A program made the translations under genes and the position numbers. A stretch of DNA of 64,000 bases from Streptomyces durocortorensis (GTDB lineage Bacteria; Actinomycetota; Actinomycetes; Streptomycetales; Streptomycetaceae). Numbering within the stretch: the stretch's first letter is position 1; every line of letters starts with the position of its first letter. The stretch covers positions 4,030,001 to 4,094,000 of the forward strand of contig NZ_CP134500.1 in assembly GCF_031760065.1 (NCBI RefSeq), read 5' to 3'. Of the stretch, positions 50,196-59,137 are shown in pieces. Under the pieces are notes generated by a model. The model saw only the letters and a program-made list of their open reading frames with translations, made no database searches and was not told the DNA's origin.

Positions 50196-50720
50196 ATGGA
50201 TCTCACCCCCTACGTCGACAATCTCCGGCGGGAACTCTCCGTCGCCGCGGATGCCAGCAGTGACGAAGCCCGGGCCCTGGCCGAGCGGCTCAGTGCCCCC
50301 CTGGAGTCCGCCGCCCGGCTGACCCTGCTCAATGTGCTCTCCGCGGCCATGGGTGAGGTCACTCGGGAGCTGGCGCCCGGTTCGGTCGATGTGCGGCTGC
50401 GCGGGCTCGATCCCGAGTTCGTGGTGACGCCGCCGCCGGTGCCCGAGCCGGTGCGGGAGGCGCGGGAGCCGGTCGCGGCTCCCGCCGTGACCGCGCCGCC
50501 GGCCGGGGAGGCCGAGGACGGCACCCTGGTGCGGATCAACCTCCGCCTCCCCGCCCACCTCAAGGGCCGCGCCGAGAGCGCCGCGGCGGCGGAGGGGCTG
50601 TCGGTCAACGCCTGGCTGGTGCGGGCCGTGTCCGTCTCCCTCGACGGTGGGGGGCGTGCGAGTGCACCGGGTCGGGGCGAGGACTCGGGCGGTCGCGGCT
50701 TCACCGGCTGGGTCCGCTAG
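50196..50720 (+). CDS. HicB/RHH-like DNA-binding protein
   Basis: 174 residues. Residues 1-65 are helical (MDLTPYVDNLRRELSVAADA), followed by a Pro/Ala/Glu-rich linker and a C-terminal ribbon-helix-helix of the HicB/CopG type: RINLRLPAHLKGRAESAAAA, then EGLSVNAWLVRAVSVSLDGG. RHH proteins bind DNA as dimers on tandem short sites. The ATG at 50196 lies within gtcatgg, next to a group of gtgccat motifs, so autoregulation is likely. No HicA-type toxin gene follows; DUF4097 does. The regulated target is unknown. Confidence 0.8.
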   Translation: MDLTPYVDNLRRELSVAADASSDEARALAERLSAPLESAARLTLLNVLSAAMGEVTRELAPGSVDVRLRGLDPEFVVTPPPVPEPVREAREPVAAPAVTAPPAGEAEDGTLVRINLRLPAHLKGRAESAAAAEGLSVNAWLVRAVSVSLDGGGRASAPGRGEDSGGRGFTGWVR

Positions 50721-50849
50721 GGCCGGGACCTTCCAGCCCCACCGGCCCCCCAGCCCCACTTTCACCGGCGGATCGCCGATCCGGCCGACGTCACCGATCG
50801 CTGATCGCTGATCACTCATCATTCACCGAGCCAAGAGGACGGGACCGCC

Positions 50850-51740
50850 ATGCCTTCTTTCGATACTCCTGAGCCGATCTCCGCCGTCATCGAACTGGAC
50901 GCCGGTACTGCCCGTATCGCTGCCGGCAAGCGCACCGACACGGTCGTCGAGGTGCTGCCGGGCAACGGATCCGACGAGGACGACGTACGCGCCGTGCGGC
51001 AGACCCAGGTCTCCTGCTCGGGCGGGCGTCTCACCGTCAAGACCCCCAGGAAGCGGTCCCTGTTCGGCAGGCCGGGCACCGTCGTCGTGAGCGTCGAACT
51101 GCCCGCGGGGTCCGACGTTCGGGGCACGTCCGCCCTGGGCGGCTTCGTCTGCGAAGGCCCCCTCGGGGACGTGAAGCTCACGACCTCGCTCGGAGATCTC
51201 CAGGTGGATGAGGCCGCCCGCGCCGAGCTCAGGACCGACCACGGCGACATCCGGCTGGTCCGCTCCGCCGGGGACGCCGAGATCGTCGGATCCGGCCGGG
51301 TCGAGGTCGGCGTGGTGGGCGGGGCGGCTGCCGTCAAGAACGGCAACGGTACGACCGGGATCGACGAGGTCGGTGGTGAGCTGAAGGTCAACGCGGCCAA
51401 CGGCGACATTTCCGTGGGCGTCGCGCACGGCAGCGTCGTCGCCAAGTCCGCCAACGGGCGGATCGAGATCGGCGTCGCCCGTGCGGGGGTCGATGCGACC
51501 TCCTCCAACGGGCGCATCCGTGTCGGCGATGTGGTGCGTGGCCGCATCGCTCTGCGTACCTCCGTCGGCGACCTCGAAGTGGGCATCCACGAGGGCACCG
51601 CCGCCTGGCTCGACCTGAACCCCAAGTTCGGCACCGTACGCAACTCGCTCGGCGCCGCCGCCGGTCCCGAGGGCTCCGACGAGACCGTCGAGGTGCACGC
51701 CCGGAGCGGGGCCGGCGACATCATCGTCCGCCGCGCCTGA
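50850..51740 (+). CDS. DUF4097 beta-strand repeat protein
   Basis: 296 residues made of a regular right-handed beta pattern with Gly-Asp turns (DVKLTTSLGDLQVDEAARAE, DHGDIRLVRSAGDAEIVGS, ANGDISVGVAHGSVVAKSAN, NGRIEIGVARAG). This is the DUF4097/adhesin-like beta-helix family, often linked to two-component or ABC systems, and lies upstream of a DrrAB pair here. No signal peptide, so it is probably cytosolic. ATG 50850 after gagaggacgggaccgcc. The RHH gene immediately upstream may regulate it. Confidence 0.85.
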   Translation: MPSFDTPEPISAVIELDAGTARIAAGKRTDTVVEVLPGNGSDEDDVRAVRQTQVSCSGGRLTVKTPRKRSLFGRPGTVVVSVELPAGSDVRGTSALGGFVCEGPLGDVKLTTSLGDLQVDEAARAELRTDHGDIRLVRSAGDAEIVGSGRVEVGVVGGAAAVKNGNGTTGIDEVGGELKVNAANGDISVGVAHGSVVAKSANGRIEIGVARAGVDATSSNGRIRVGDVVRGRIALRTSVGDLEVGIHEGTAAWLDLNPKFGTVRNSLGAAAGPEGSDETVEVHARSGAGDIIVRRA

Positions 51741-51883
51741 CCCCGCCCACGTCCGCCCGCGTCCGCCTCGCCCGTCACGCCCGGCTCACCGCCTCATGCC
51801 CGGCTCACCGCCCACGCCCGCCTTGCCGGTCATGTCCGCCTCGCCGCCCACGCCCGACTCACCGCTCACGAAAGGGAACCAGC

Positions 51884-52885
51884 ATGACTGTCATCCGTGC
51901 CTCCGCGCCGCTTGCCGAGCAGGCTGCGCCGCAGGCGATCACCGCCACCGGACTGCGCAAGTCCTACGGCGACAAGCTCGTGCTCGACGGCATCGACCTG
52001 TCGGTGCCCGAGGGCACGGTCTTCTCCCTGCTCGGCCCCAACGGCGCGGGCAAGACCACCGCCGTCAAGATTCTGTCCACCCTCATCACCGCCGATGCCG
52101 GCCGGTTGAGCGTCGGCGGCCATGACCCGGCCGTCGATCCCCAGGCCGTGCGCGGCGCGATCGGTGTCACCGGGCAGTTCTCCGCCGTGGACGGCCTGAT
52201 CACCGGTGAGGAGAACATGCTGCTGATGGCGGACCTGCACCGTCTTCCGCGCCGGGAGGGCCGACGGGTCGCCGCCGAACTGCTGGAGCGCTTCGACCTC
52301 GTGGAGGCGGCGAGGAAGCCGGTATCGGGCTATTCCGGCGGCATGAAGCGCCGCCTGGACATCGCCATGACGCTGGTCGGCTCCCCGCGGATCATCTTCC
52401 TCGACGAGCCGACCACGGGTCTCGACCCGCGTTCCCGTCACACCATGTGGGGGATCATCCGCGAGCTGGTCGCCGGCGGCGTCACCGTCTTCCTCACCAC
52501 CCAGTACCTGGAGGAGGCCGACGAGTTGGCCGACCGTATCGCCGTGCTCAACGACGGGAGGATCGCCGCCGAGGGCAGTGCCGAGGAGTTGAAGCGGATC
52601 GTTCCGGGCGGGCACGTCCGGCTCCGCTTCACCGACCCGGACGCCTACCGGTCCGCCGCCTCCACCCTGCACCAGGCCGCGCGCGACGACCAGGCGCTGG
52701 CATTGCGCCTTCCCAGCGACGGCAGCCAGCGCGAACTGCGCTCCATCCTCGACTGGTTGGACTCGGCCGGGATCGAGGCCGACGAGTTGACCGTCCACAC
52801 CCCCGACCTCGACGACGTGTTCTTCGCCCTCACCGGATCCGGCGCGCCCGCCCGGAACGGCCAGCCCAAGGAGGCACTCCGATGA
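51884..52885 (+). CDS. DrrA-type ABC transporter ATPase (second copy)
   Basis: 333 residues with Walker A GPNGAGKTTAV, signature YSGGMKRRLDIAM, Walker B IIFLDEPTTGLDP and C-terminal LDDVFFALTGSG. It is a paralogue of the ATPase at 12666-13685. The ATG has aaagggaaccagc upstream. Its stop overlaps the next ATG (ATGA). Upstream DNA (51741-51883) is a string of short cgcccggctcaccgcc-type repeats. The pair probably exports a drug or lipid; in operon with DUF4097 upstream by 143 bases. Confidence 0.93.
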   Translation: MTVIRASAPLAEQAAPQAITATGLRKSYGDKLVLDGIDLSVPEGTVFSLLGPNGAGKTTAVKILSTLITADAGRLSVGGHDPAVDPQAVRGAIGVTGQFSAVDGLITGEENMLLMADLHRLPRREGRRVAAELLERFDLVEAARKPVSGYSGGMKRRLDIAMTLVGSPRIIFLDEPTTGLDPRSRHTMWGIIRELVAGGVTVFLTTQYLEEADELADRIAVLNDGRIAAEGSAEELKRIVPGGHVRLRFTDPDAYRSAASTLHQAARDDQALALRLPSDGSQRELRSILDWLDSAGIEADELTVHTPDLDDVFFALTGSGAPARNGQPKEALR

Positions 52886-53673
52886 GCTCCCTCGCCCTCG
52901 CCGTCCGCGACTCGAACACCATGCTGCGCCGCAACCTCCTGCACGCCCGGCGCTACCCCTCCCTCACCCTGAACCTGCTCCTCACGCCTGTCATGCTCCT
53001 GCTGCTTTTCGTCTACATCTTCGGCGATGTGATGAGCGCGGGCCTCGGCGGCGGAGGCGCCGATCGCGCCGAGTACATCGCCTACATCGTCCCGGGTCTG
53101 CTGCTGATGACGGTCGGCTCCACCGTGGTCGGGACCGCTGTCTCCGTCTCCAACGACATGACCGAGGGCATCATCGCCCGCTTCCGCACCATGGCGATCC
53201 ACCGCGGCTCCGTGCTCGTCGGGCATGTCGTCGGCAGCGTGCTGCAGAGCGTTCTGAGCGTGGTCCTGGTGGGCGCCGTCGCCGTGGCCATCGGCTTCCG
53301 GCCGACGGACGTCACCGCCCTGGAGTGGCTGGCGGCGTTCGGGCTGCTCGTGCTCTTCGCATCGGCCCTCACCTGGGTCGCGGTCGGCATGGGTCTGATC
53401 AGTCCGAACGCCGAGGCCGCCAGTAACAACGCCCTGCCGATGATCCTCTTGCCTCTCCTGTCCAGCGCCTTCATCCCGGTCGGGACGATGCCGGGCTGGT
53501 TCCAACCGATCGCCGAGTACCAGCCGTTCACGCCCGCCATCGAGACCCTGCGCGGCCTGCTGCTCGGCAGCGAGATCGGCCACAACGGCTGGCTGACCGT
53601 CGGCTGGAGCCTCGGGCTCGTGGTGCTCGGCTACCTCTGGTCGACCTCGAAGTTCGGCCAGGACCCCCGGTAG
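52882..53673 (+). CDS. DrrB-type ABC-2 permease (second copy)
   Basis: 263 residues with six helices and family motifs: NTMLRRNLLHARRYPSLTLN, YIVPGLLLMTVGS, SNDMTEGIIARFRTMAIHR and YQPFTPAIETLRGLLLGSEI. It completes the second DrrAB exporter, translation-coupled to the ATPase by ATGA. No TetR gene is adjacent; the nearest regulator is the RHH gene at 50196. Confidence 0.93.
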   Translation: MSSLALAVRDSNTMLRRNLLHARRYPSLTLNLLLTPVMLLLLFVYIFGDVMSAGLGGGGADRAEYIAYIVPGLLLMTVGSTVVGTAVSVSNDMTEGIIARFRTMAIHRGSVLVGHVVGSVLQSVLSVVLVGAVAVAIGFRPTDVTALEWLAAFGLLVLFASALTWVAVGMGLISPNAEAASNNALPMILLPLLSSAFIPVGTMPGWFQPIAEYQPFTPAIETLRGLLLGSEIGHNGWLTVGWSLGLVVLGYLWSTSKFGQDPR

Positions 53674-53737
53674 CCGACGGGGAGGTGCGGTGAGGGGCCC
53701 GGGCCGATTTCTACCGAGGGGTAGGCGGCCCGGGCTC

Positions 53738-53762
53738 CTTGTTATACCTTGCGTCTAACAAG
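53738..53762. promoter_or_regulatory. Inverted repeat upstream of the AurF-like gene
   Basis: cttgtta (53738-53744) and taacaag (53756-53762) around 11 bases, in the only AT-rich stretch of the leader; tatacc overlaps as a -10-like element. A second repeat ctacc/ggtag is at 53711-53724. Likely operator and promoter of the oxygenase operon. Confidence 0.5.
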
Positions 53763-53808
53763 CGGGTGGGGCATCCGGCCGCTGCCCGGGCAGCAGGGGG
53801 CTGTTGTC

Positions 53809-53930
53809 GTACGCACTCCGCCGCGCCGTGCGCACGCCACCACGTCGTACGCGCGCATCACCACGCTGTACGCCCGCAACAGCACCCTGTACGCCCACAG
53901 CAGCCCCCTGTACGCACACATTGCCACGAT
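53809..53930. repeat. Six GTACGC units in the AurF leader
   Basis: gtacgc or gtgcgc starts at 53809, 53828, 53847, 53868, 53889 and 53910: spacing 19, 19, 21, 21, 21. The last four units share gtacgcncncancancnccct. It ends 36 bases before the oxygenase start. The array lies in the 5' untranslated region; an in-frame reading would give a heptad repeat (YARITTL, YARNSTL, YAHSSPL) but has no ribosome site. Confidence 0.8.
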
Positions 53931-53966
53931 CAAGGATCACCGCACTCGACCCAAAGGAGCCGCAGC

Positions 53967-54896
53967 ATGGCCGGCAGCACCGTTCCGTCGAAGGCCCATC
54001 CGTCGAAGGTCCAGGACAGTCCCGAGGGTGACGATGTCGCGCGGCGGCTGCTCGGCTCGGCCGCGCAGCTGGCGTACGACCCGGCCACCGAGGTCGACTG
54101 GGAGACGCCGCTGGACAAGGAGTTCCACGGCGCGAGCCCCGAGTGGAGCACGCTCTACGGCACGCCGTACTGGCGTGAGTTGACCGAGGCGCAGCGCAAG
54201 GAGCTCACCCGGCAGGAGGCGGCCTCGGTCGCCAGCACGGGGATCTGGTTCGAGATGATCCTTCAGCAGATGGTGCTGCGGGACATCTACATGAAGGACC
54301 CGGCGGGCGCGGAGTTCCAGTGGGCGCTGACCGAGATAGCCGAGGAGTGCCGCCACTCGATCATGTTCGCGCGCGGCGCGCAGAAGCTCGGGGCCCCGCA
54401 CTACCGGCCCCGGCGCGGGGTGATGGAGCTGGGCCGGGCCTTCAAGACGCTCGCGTTCGGCGAGGCCGCGTACGCGGCGATCCTGGTCGCCGAGGAAGTC
54501 CTCGACGTGATGCAGCGGGACTGGATGCGTGACGAGCGGGTGGTGCCGTTCGTCCGCACCATCAACAACATCCATGTGGTGGAGGAGTCCCGGCACATGA
54601 AGTTCGCCCGGGACGAGACCCTCAAGCGGCTGGAGGGCGCGGGGTGGGCACGGCGGCAGATCAACGCGTTCGTCGTCGCCGTCGCCTCGTACTTCATCGT
54701 GACCAGCATGGTGAACCCGGAGGTCTACCGCAGGGCCGGGCTCGACCGGAAGCGTGCGCTGGCCGCCGCGAAGGGCAATGAGCACCACAAGTCGATGATG
54801 CGGTCCAGCTGTTCGGGGCTGATGGACTTCCTCGCCTCCGCCCGGCTGCTCACCAAGCCCGCCCTCGCCTTCTACAAGCGCGCGAACCTGATCTGA
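53967..54896 (+). CDS. AurF-like diiron oxygenase
   Basis: 309 residues, all-helical ferritin-like fold. Diiron ligands can be assigned from ASVASTGIWFEMILQQMVLR, ALTEIAEECRHSIMFARG (ExxxH), ILVAEEVLDVMQRDW and VVEESRHMKFARD (ExxRH). AurF oxidises an arylamine to a nitro group; relatives act on other aryl substrates or fatty acyl chains. ATG 53967 with aaaggagccgcagc. The stop is 9 bases before the ferredoxin-reductase gene, so the electron source is encoded in the same operon. Mycobacterial fprB has a similar neighbour, as I recall. Confidence 0.83.
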   Translation: MAGSTVPSKAHPSKVQDSPEGDDVARRLLGSAAQLAYDPATEVDWETPLDKEFHGASPEWSTLYGTPYWRELTEAQRKELTRQEAASVASTGIWFEMILQQMVLRDIYMKDPAGAEFQWALTEIAEECRHSIMFARGAQKLGAPHYRPRRGVMELGRAFKTLAFGEAAYAAILVAEEVLDVMQRDWMRDERVVPFVRTINNIHVVEESRHMKFARDETLKRLEGAGWARRQINAFVVAVASYFIVTSMVNPEVYRRAGLDRKRALAAAKGNEHHKSMMRSSCSGLMDFLASARLLTKPALAFYKRANLI

Positions 54897-54905
54897 GCCG
54901 GGGAC

Positions 54906-56630
54906 ATGACCTACGCCATCACCCAGACCTGCTGCAACGACGCCACGTGTGTGGCCGTGTGCCCGGTCAACTGCATCCATCCGACGCCGGAGGAACGCGC
55001 CTTCGGCCGTACGGAAATGCTCCACATCGACCCCCGGGCGTGCATCGACTGCGGGGCCTGCGCGGACGCCTGCCCGGTGGACGCGATCTTCCCAGTGGAC
55101 GTGCTGCCCGCCGGGCTACGGGAGTACGCGGACATCAACGCCGCCTATTACGAGGGTGCCCTTTACGAGGGTGCTTTTTACGAGGGGGAGGAGCCCCCTT
55201 CCGCCGGGGCCGGTGTCGACGGGCCCAACTTCCATGTCTGGGGCGAGCCGGTCTTCGAGCGGAGCCTGCCGTCCGACTTCGGGCCGCTGCGGGTGGCCGT
55301 CGTGGGCACTGGTCCGGCGGGGATGTACGCCGCTCAGGACCTGCTGCTGCACACCGGTGCGGAGGTGACCCTGATCGACCGGCTGCCGGTGGCGGGCGGC
55401 TTGGTCCGGTACGGCGTGGCGCCCGATCACCCCGCGACGAAGAAGGTCGGCGACACCTTCTCCCGTTTCCACAGCCACCCCCGGGTCCGTATGCACCTGG
55501 GCATCGAGGTGGGCCGGGACGTCACCGCCGAGGAGCTGGCCGCCCACCACGACGCGGTGATCTACGCGGTCGGCGCGTCCACGGACCGGCGGCTCGGCGT
55601 CCCGGGTGAGGAGAGCCCCGGCGTGCTGTCCGCGACCTCGTTCGTCGCCTGGTACAACGCCCATCCCGAGGCCGTCGCGCAGGGCGTCGACCTGTCCGCC
55701 GAGAGGGTCGTCGTGGTGGGCAACGGCAACGTCGCCCTCGACGTGGCCCGGATTCTGGTCGCCGACCCGGAGACGCTCGCGGCGACCGACATCGCCACCC
55801 ACGCGCTGGAGGCCCTGCGGGCGAGCCAAGTCCGTGAGGTCGTGGTGCTGGGGCGGCGGGGGCCGGAGGACGCCGCGTACACCCGTTCCGAACTGCTGGC
55901 CCTGAAGCACCTGGAGGGCGTGGAGCTGGCCGTGGACGACCACGACCCGCGTACGGCGGCGGCGATCGACGCGGCGGGGCCGGGGGACCGGGCCGGGGTG
56001 CTGCGGGGGCTGGCCCGGGTACGGACGGATGCCGGGTCCCCCGCGTTCGGTGAAGGGGCGGCCCGGCGCATCGTGCTGCGCTTCCACTCCGAGCCGGTGG
56101 AGATCCTTGGCGGCGGTGGCGTGCACGCGGTGCGCGTCACGGACGGAGCCGACGGCGGCGGTGGTGGCGGCGGAGGCATGGCGGACCTGCGCGCCGGGCT
56201 GCTGCTGCGGGCCATCGGTTACCGGGGGCTCCCGGTCCCCGGGCTGCCGTTCGACGAGGCCTCGGGCACGGTCCCGCACGAGGGCGGCCGGGTCGCCGGA
56301 CTCCCCGGCAGCTATGTCGTCGGCTGGATCAAGCGCGGGCCGTCCGGCGGGATCGGCGCCAACCGCACCTGCGCGGCCGAGACGGTCGGCACGCTCCTGG
56401 CCGACGCGGTCGCCGGGGCGCTGCCCACGCCCGCGGGCGATGCCAAGGCGTTCCGGCGGCTCGCCCGGCAGCGCAACCGCCGCGTCGTGGACGCCCGCGG
56501 CCTGGCCGCGATCGACCGAGCCGAACGGGACCGGGGCCGGCGTGCCGGGCGGCCCCGGGTGAAGCTCGCCACCGTGGAGGAACTGGTGGCGACGGCCAAG
56601 GCGGGGCGGCTTTCGGGGCTCAGGCGCTGA
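54906..56630 (+). CDS. Ferredoxin-ferredoxin:NADP+ reductase fusion (FprB-like)
   Basis: 574 residues. Residues 1-~75 are a seven-iron-type ferredoxin: CCNDATCVAVCPVNC and CIDCGACADACPVDAIFP. The rest is an adrenodoxin-reductase-type flavoprotein with FAD motif VAVVGTGPAGMYAAQDL, NADP motif VVVVGNGNVALDVARIL and GYRGLPVPGLPFDE, and the C-terminal motif GWIKRGPSGGIGANR. Delivers electrons from NADPH through FAD to its own iron-sulfur clusters, probably for the diiron enzyme upstream. Same architecture as mycobacterial FprB. A Gly run (GADGGGGGGGGM) interrupts the FAD domain surface. Confidence 0.92.
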   Translation: MTYAITQTCCNDATCVAVCPVNCIHPTPEERAFGRTEMLHIDPRACIDCGACADACPVDAIFPVDVLPAGLREYADINAAYYEGALYEGAFYEGEEPPSAGAGVDGPNFHVWGEPVFERSLPSDFGPLRVAVVGTGPAGMYAAQDLLLHTGAEVTLIDRLPVAGGLVRYGVAPDHPATKKVGDTFSRFHSHPRVRMHLGIEVGRDVTAEELAAHHDAVIYAVGASTDRRLGVPGEESPGVLSATSFVAWYNAHPEAVAQGVDLSAERVVVVGNGNVALDVARILVADPETLAATDIATHALEALRASQVREVVVLGRRGPEDAAYTRSELLALKHLEGVELAVDDHDPRTAAAIDAAGPGDRAGVLRGLARVRTDAGSPAFGEGAARRIVLRFHSEPVEILGGGGVHAVRVTDGADGGGGGGGGMADLRAGLLLRAIGYRGLPVPGLPFDEASGTVPHEGGRVAGLPGSYVVGWIKRGPSGGIGANRTCAAETVGTLLADAVAGALPTPAGDAKAFRRLARQRNRRVVDARGLAAIDRAERDRGRRAGRPRVKLATVEELVATAKAGRLSGLRR

Positions 56631-56826
56631 GCGCTGAGCTCTCGGCGTTTGGGGGCTGGGGGCTGGGGACTGGGGCTGGTGGCCGAGGAGGCAGGCTGCT
56701 GGTGGGGTGGCCTGGCGGCGATCGCTTCCCGGGCTGTCGCCCGCCCCTCGTGGGCGGGGCAGGGGCGGGCGTCCGTATGCGGATCGTGGGGCCGGTGGTG
56801 TACTGGGAGGAGAAGGAGGGCCGCCC

Positions 56827-57648
56827 ATGCGCCGACTTCGTAGCGTCGCCCGTACTGCCGCCGGTACCGCCGGCGGTGGCTGTGCCGCCGTCGTACTGAG
56901 CCTGGGGTGTGCGGCCGGGCTGTCAGGCGGCCCGGGTGTGGGGACGCAGGACACGGCCCCGCTCCCCGCAGCCGAATCCAAGGCCCGGGCCCCGTTCCCC
57001 GCGGCCGAGTCCATGGCCCCGGCCCCGCCCCCCGCGACCGGGCGCTCGGTGACGGCGCCCGCCTCCGTACCCGCCTCGGTGCCTGCCCCAGCCTCCACCC
57101 CCACCCCCGACCCCGCCGATCACACCGATCCCCGCACCGCGACCGCCGTCCTCGCGATACCCGCCATCGGTGTCGAGGACCTGGACGTCGTGCCGTACGA
57201 GGGGACGACCGACGACCGGCCCGGCAGCCGTATCCAGGACCGGGGCGTCGCCTCCAGTCCGTACGGCGAGGAGGGCGGGGTCGGGCCGGGTGAAGTCGGC
57301 AATTACCTGGTCACCGCGCACCGGCTCAGTGCCGGAGGCGTGTTGCGTGATCTGCCGGATCTCGGCAAGGGCGATTCCGTGTACGTGACCGAGGGCGGTA
57401 CCCGCTACACGTACGAGATCACCGAGACCCGGCAGACCTCCTTCCGCAGCGAGCGGTCGCTCGCCGAGCAGCGGGCCGAGGTGCCGGGCAAGCCCGGTGC
57501 CGAGCCGACCCGGGCGATGATCACGATCTCCACCTGCGCGACGCCCGAGGACGACGCGGCCGGGAACTTCTGGCGGGACGCCCTCGGCAACCCCGAGCAC
57601 CGGATCGACAAGGTGGGCGTGCTGGTGGCGGAGCGGCCGACGCCGTAG
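56827..57648 (+). CDS. Class E/F-like sortase
   Basis: 273 residues. N-terminal hydrophobic segment (about 10-33, AAGTAGGGCAAVVLSLGCAA) as a signal or anchor, then a Pro/Ala-rich stalk (VPASVPAPASTPTPDPADH), and a sortase domain starting at TAVLAIPAIGVED. Catalytic His is about residue 165 (YLVTAHRLSAGG), Cys about residue 237 in TISTCATP, and a C-terminal Arg in HRIDKVG. The TAHR and TxTC spacing fits class E/F enzymes. Members anchor LAxTG-like proteins; no obvious substrate gene is adjacent. The ATG has agaaggagggccgccc. Confidence 0.8.
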   Translation: MRRLRSVARTAAGTAGGGCAAVVLSLGCAAGLSGGPGVGTQDTAPLPAAESKARAPFPAAESMAPAPPPATGRSVTAPASVPASVPAPASTPTPDPADHTDPRTATAVLAIPAIGVEDLDVVPYEGTTDDRPGSRIQDRGVASSPYGEEGGVGPGEVGNYLVTAHRLSAGGVLRDLPDLGKGDSVYVTEGGTRYTYEITETRQTSFRSERSLAEQRAEVPGKPGAEPTRAMITISTCATPEDDAAGNFWRDALGNPEHRIDKVGVLVAERPTP

Positions 57649-57669
57649 CCCGGCGTCAGTGGCCCGGCG

Positions 57670-59070
57670 TCAGTGGCGGCCCGCTATGCGGTCCGCCGTC
57701 TTCGCGATCGGGTCGGTGCCGGGGCGCGGAGAGGACGTCTCGCGGCGGTCGGCGGCGCGGTAGGCGGCGTACAGGCCGTGGACGCCGAGCCAGCGGAAGG
57801 GTTCCGGTTCCCAGCGTCGGACCTTGTGGTTCACCCAGGGGAGCGTCGTCAGGTCGGTGGTGCCCGCCTGGCCGGAGTCCTGCTGGATCAGGTCGCGCAG
57901 GGTGCGGGCGGCGAGGTTGGCCGTGGCGACGCCGGAGCCGACGTAGCCGCCTGCCCAGCCCAGGCCCGTGGAGCGGTCCAGGGTGACCGTGGCGCACCAG
58001 TCGCGCGGGACGCCGAGGACGCCGGACCAGGCGTGGTCGATGCGGACGCCCGCCGTGGTGGGGAAGAGGCGGACCAGCAGGTCGCGGAGGGCTGCGACGG
58101 TGGCGGGCTGGGTGCGGCCGTCGTTGTCGGTGGCGGAGCCGTAGCGGTAGGGGTGGCCGCGGCCGCCGATCGCGATGCGGTCGTCGGCGGTGCGCTGGGC
58201 GTAGAGGTAGGCGTGGGCCATGTCGCCGAGGGTCTCGCGGCCCTCCCAGCCGATGGTGTCCCATATATGGGCGGGCAGCGGCTCGGTGGCGATCATGGAG
58301 GAGTTCATCGGGAGCCAGGTGCGCTTCTGGCCTTTGAGGCTCGCGGTGAAGCCCTCGGTGCAGCGCAGGATGTACGGGGCGCGGACCGTACCGTACGGGG
58401 TGACGGCGTGCTTGGCCTTGATCTCGGTGACGGGCGTCGACTCGTGGATCGTGACGCCGAGCGCCTCCACCGCGTCCGCGAGGCCCTTGACCAGCTTGAC
58501 CGGGTGCAGCCGGGCGCCGTGCGGGGTCCAGGTGGAGCCGACGGCCCCGGTGACATGGATACGTTCGGCGGTCTCGCGGGCACCGCGCAGGACCCGGTCG
58601 CTCTCGCCGAACGCGATCTCGACGCTGTGGAAGTCCTTGAGGCGGGCCAGCTGCGCCGGGGTGTGGGCCACCTCCAGGACACCGCCCTGGTGGATGTCGG
58701 CGTCGATCTTCTCCTCGGCGGCCACCCGGACGACCTCGCCGACCGTCTCGTTCATCGCCTTCTGGAGCCGTACGGCGGCGTCGTGGCCGTGCAGCTTCGC
58801 GTACCGGTCGCGGCCCGCGATGCCGTTGTAGAGCCAGCCGCCGTTACGGCCGGAGGCCCCGTAACCGCAGAACTTGGCTTCCAGAACGGTGATGTTGAGG
58901 AAGGGAACGGCCTTCTTCAGGTAGTACGCCGTCCAGAGCCCGGTGTAGCCGCCGCCGACGATGCAGACGTCGGCGCTCGCGTCGCCGGGGAGGGGTTCGC
59001 GCGGGGCGGGGGTGCCCTCCTGCGCGTACCAGAACGATATGCCGCCGTTGACGGTACTGACGGTGCTCAT
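57670..59070 (-). CDS. FAD-dependent amine oxidoreductase (PuuB-like)
   Basis: 466 residues. FAD motif DVCIVGGGYTGLWTAYYL at about 28-45, GASGRNGGW (the signature of the DadA/gamma-glutamylputrescine oxidase group) and C-terminal GLGWAGGYVGSGVATANLA. Likely oxidises an N-alkylated or gamma-glutamyl amine; substrate not defined. The ATG at 59070 (MSTVSTVNGGISFWYA) is the family-like start with agcacc upstream; an earlier in-frame GTG/ATG at 59109 is less likely. Converges with the sortase gene. Confidence 0.87.
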   Translation of the reverse strand: MSTVSTVNGGISFWYAQEGTPAPREPLPGDASADVCIVGGGYTGLWTAYYLKKAVPFLNITVLEAKFCGYGASGRNGGWLYNGIAGRDRYAKLHGHDAAVRLQKAMNETVGEVVRVAAEEKIDADIHQGGVLEVAHTPAQLARLKDFHSVEIAFGESDRVLRGARETAERIHVTGAVGSTWTPHGARLHPVKLVKGLADAVEALGVTIHESTPVTEIKAKHAVTPYGTVRAPYILRCTEGFTASLKGQKRTWLPMNSSMIATEPLPAHIWDTIGWEGRETLGDMAHAYLYAQRTADDRIAIGGRGHPYRYGSATDNDGRTQPATVAALRDLLVRLFPTTAGVRIDHAWSGVLGVPRDWCATVTLDRSTGLGWAGGYVGSGVATANLAARTLRDLIQQDSGQAGTTDLTTLPWVNHKVRRWEPEPFRWLGVHGLYAAYRAADRRETSSPRPGTDPIAKTADRIAGRH

Positions 59071-59137
59071 GATGCCCCTGGTGTCCCTGTTCCGGTGTCC
59101 GGTACTCACTGATGCCGAGCGTATGTGTGGCGGGACG

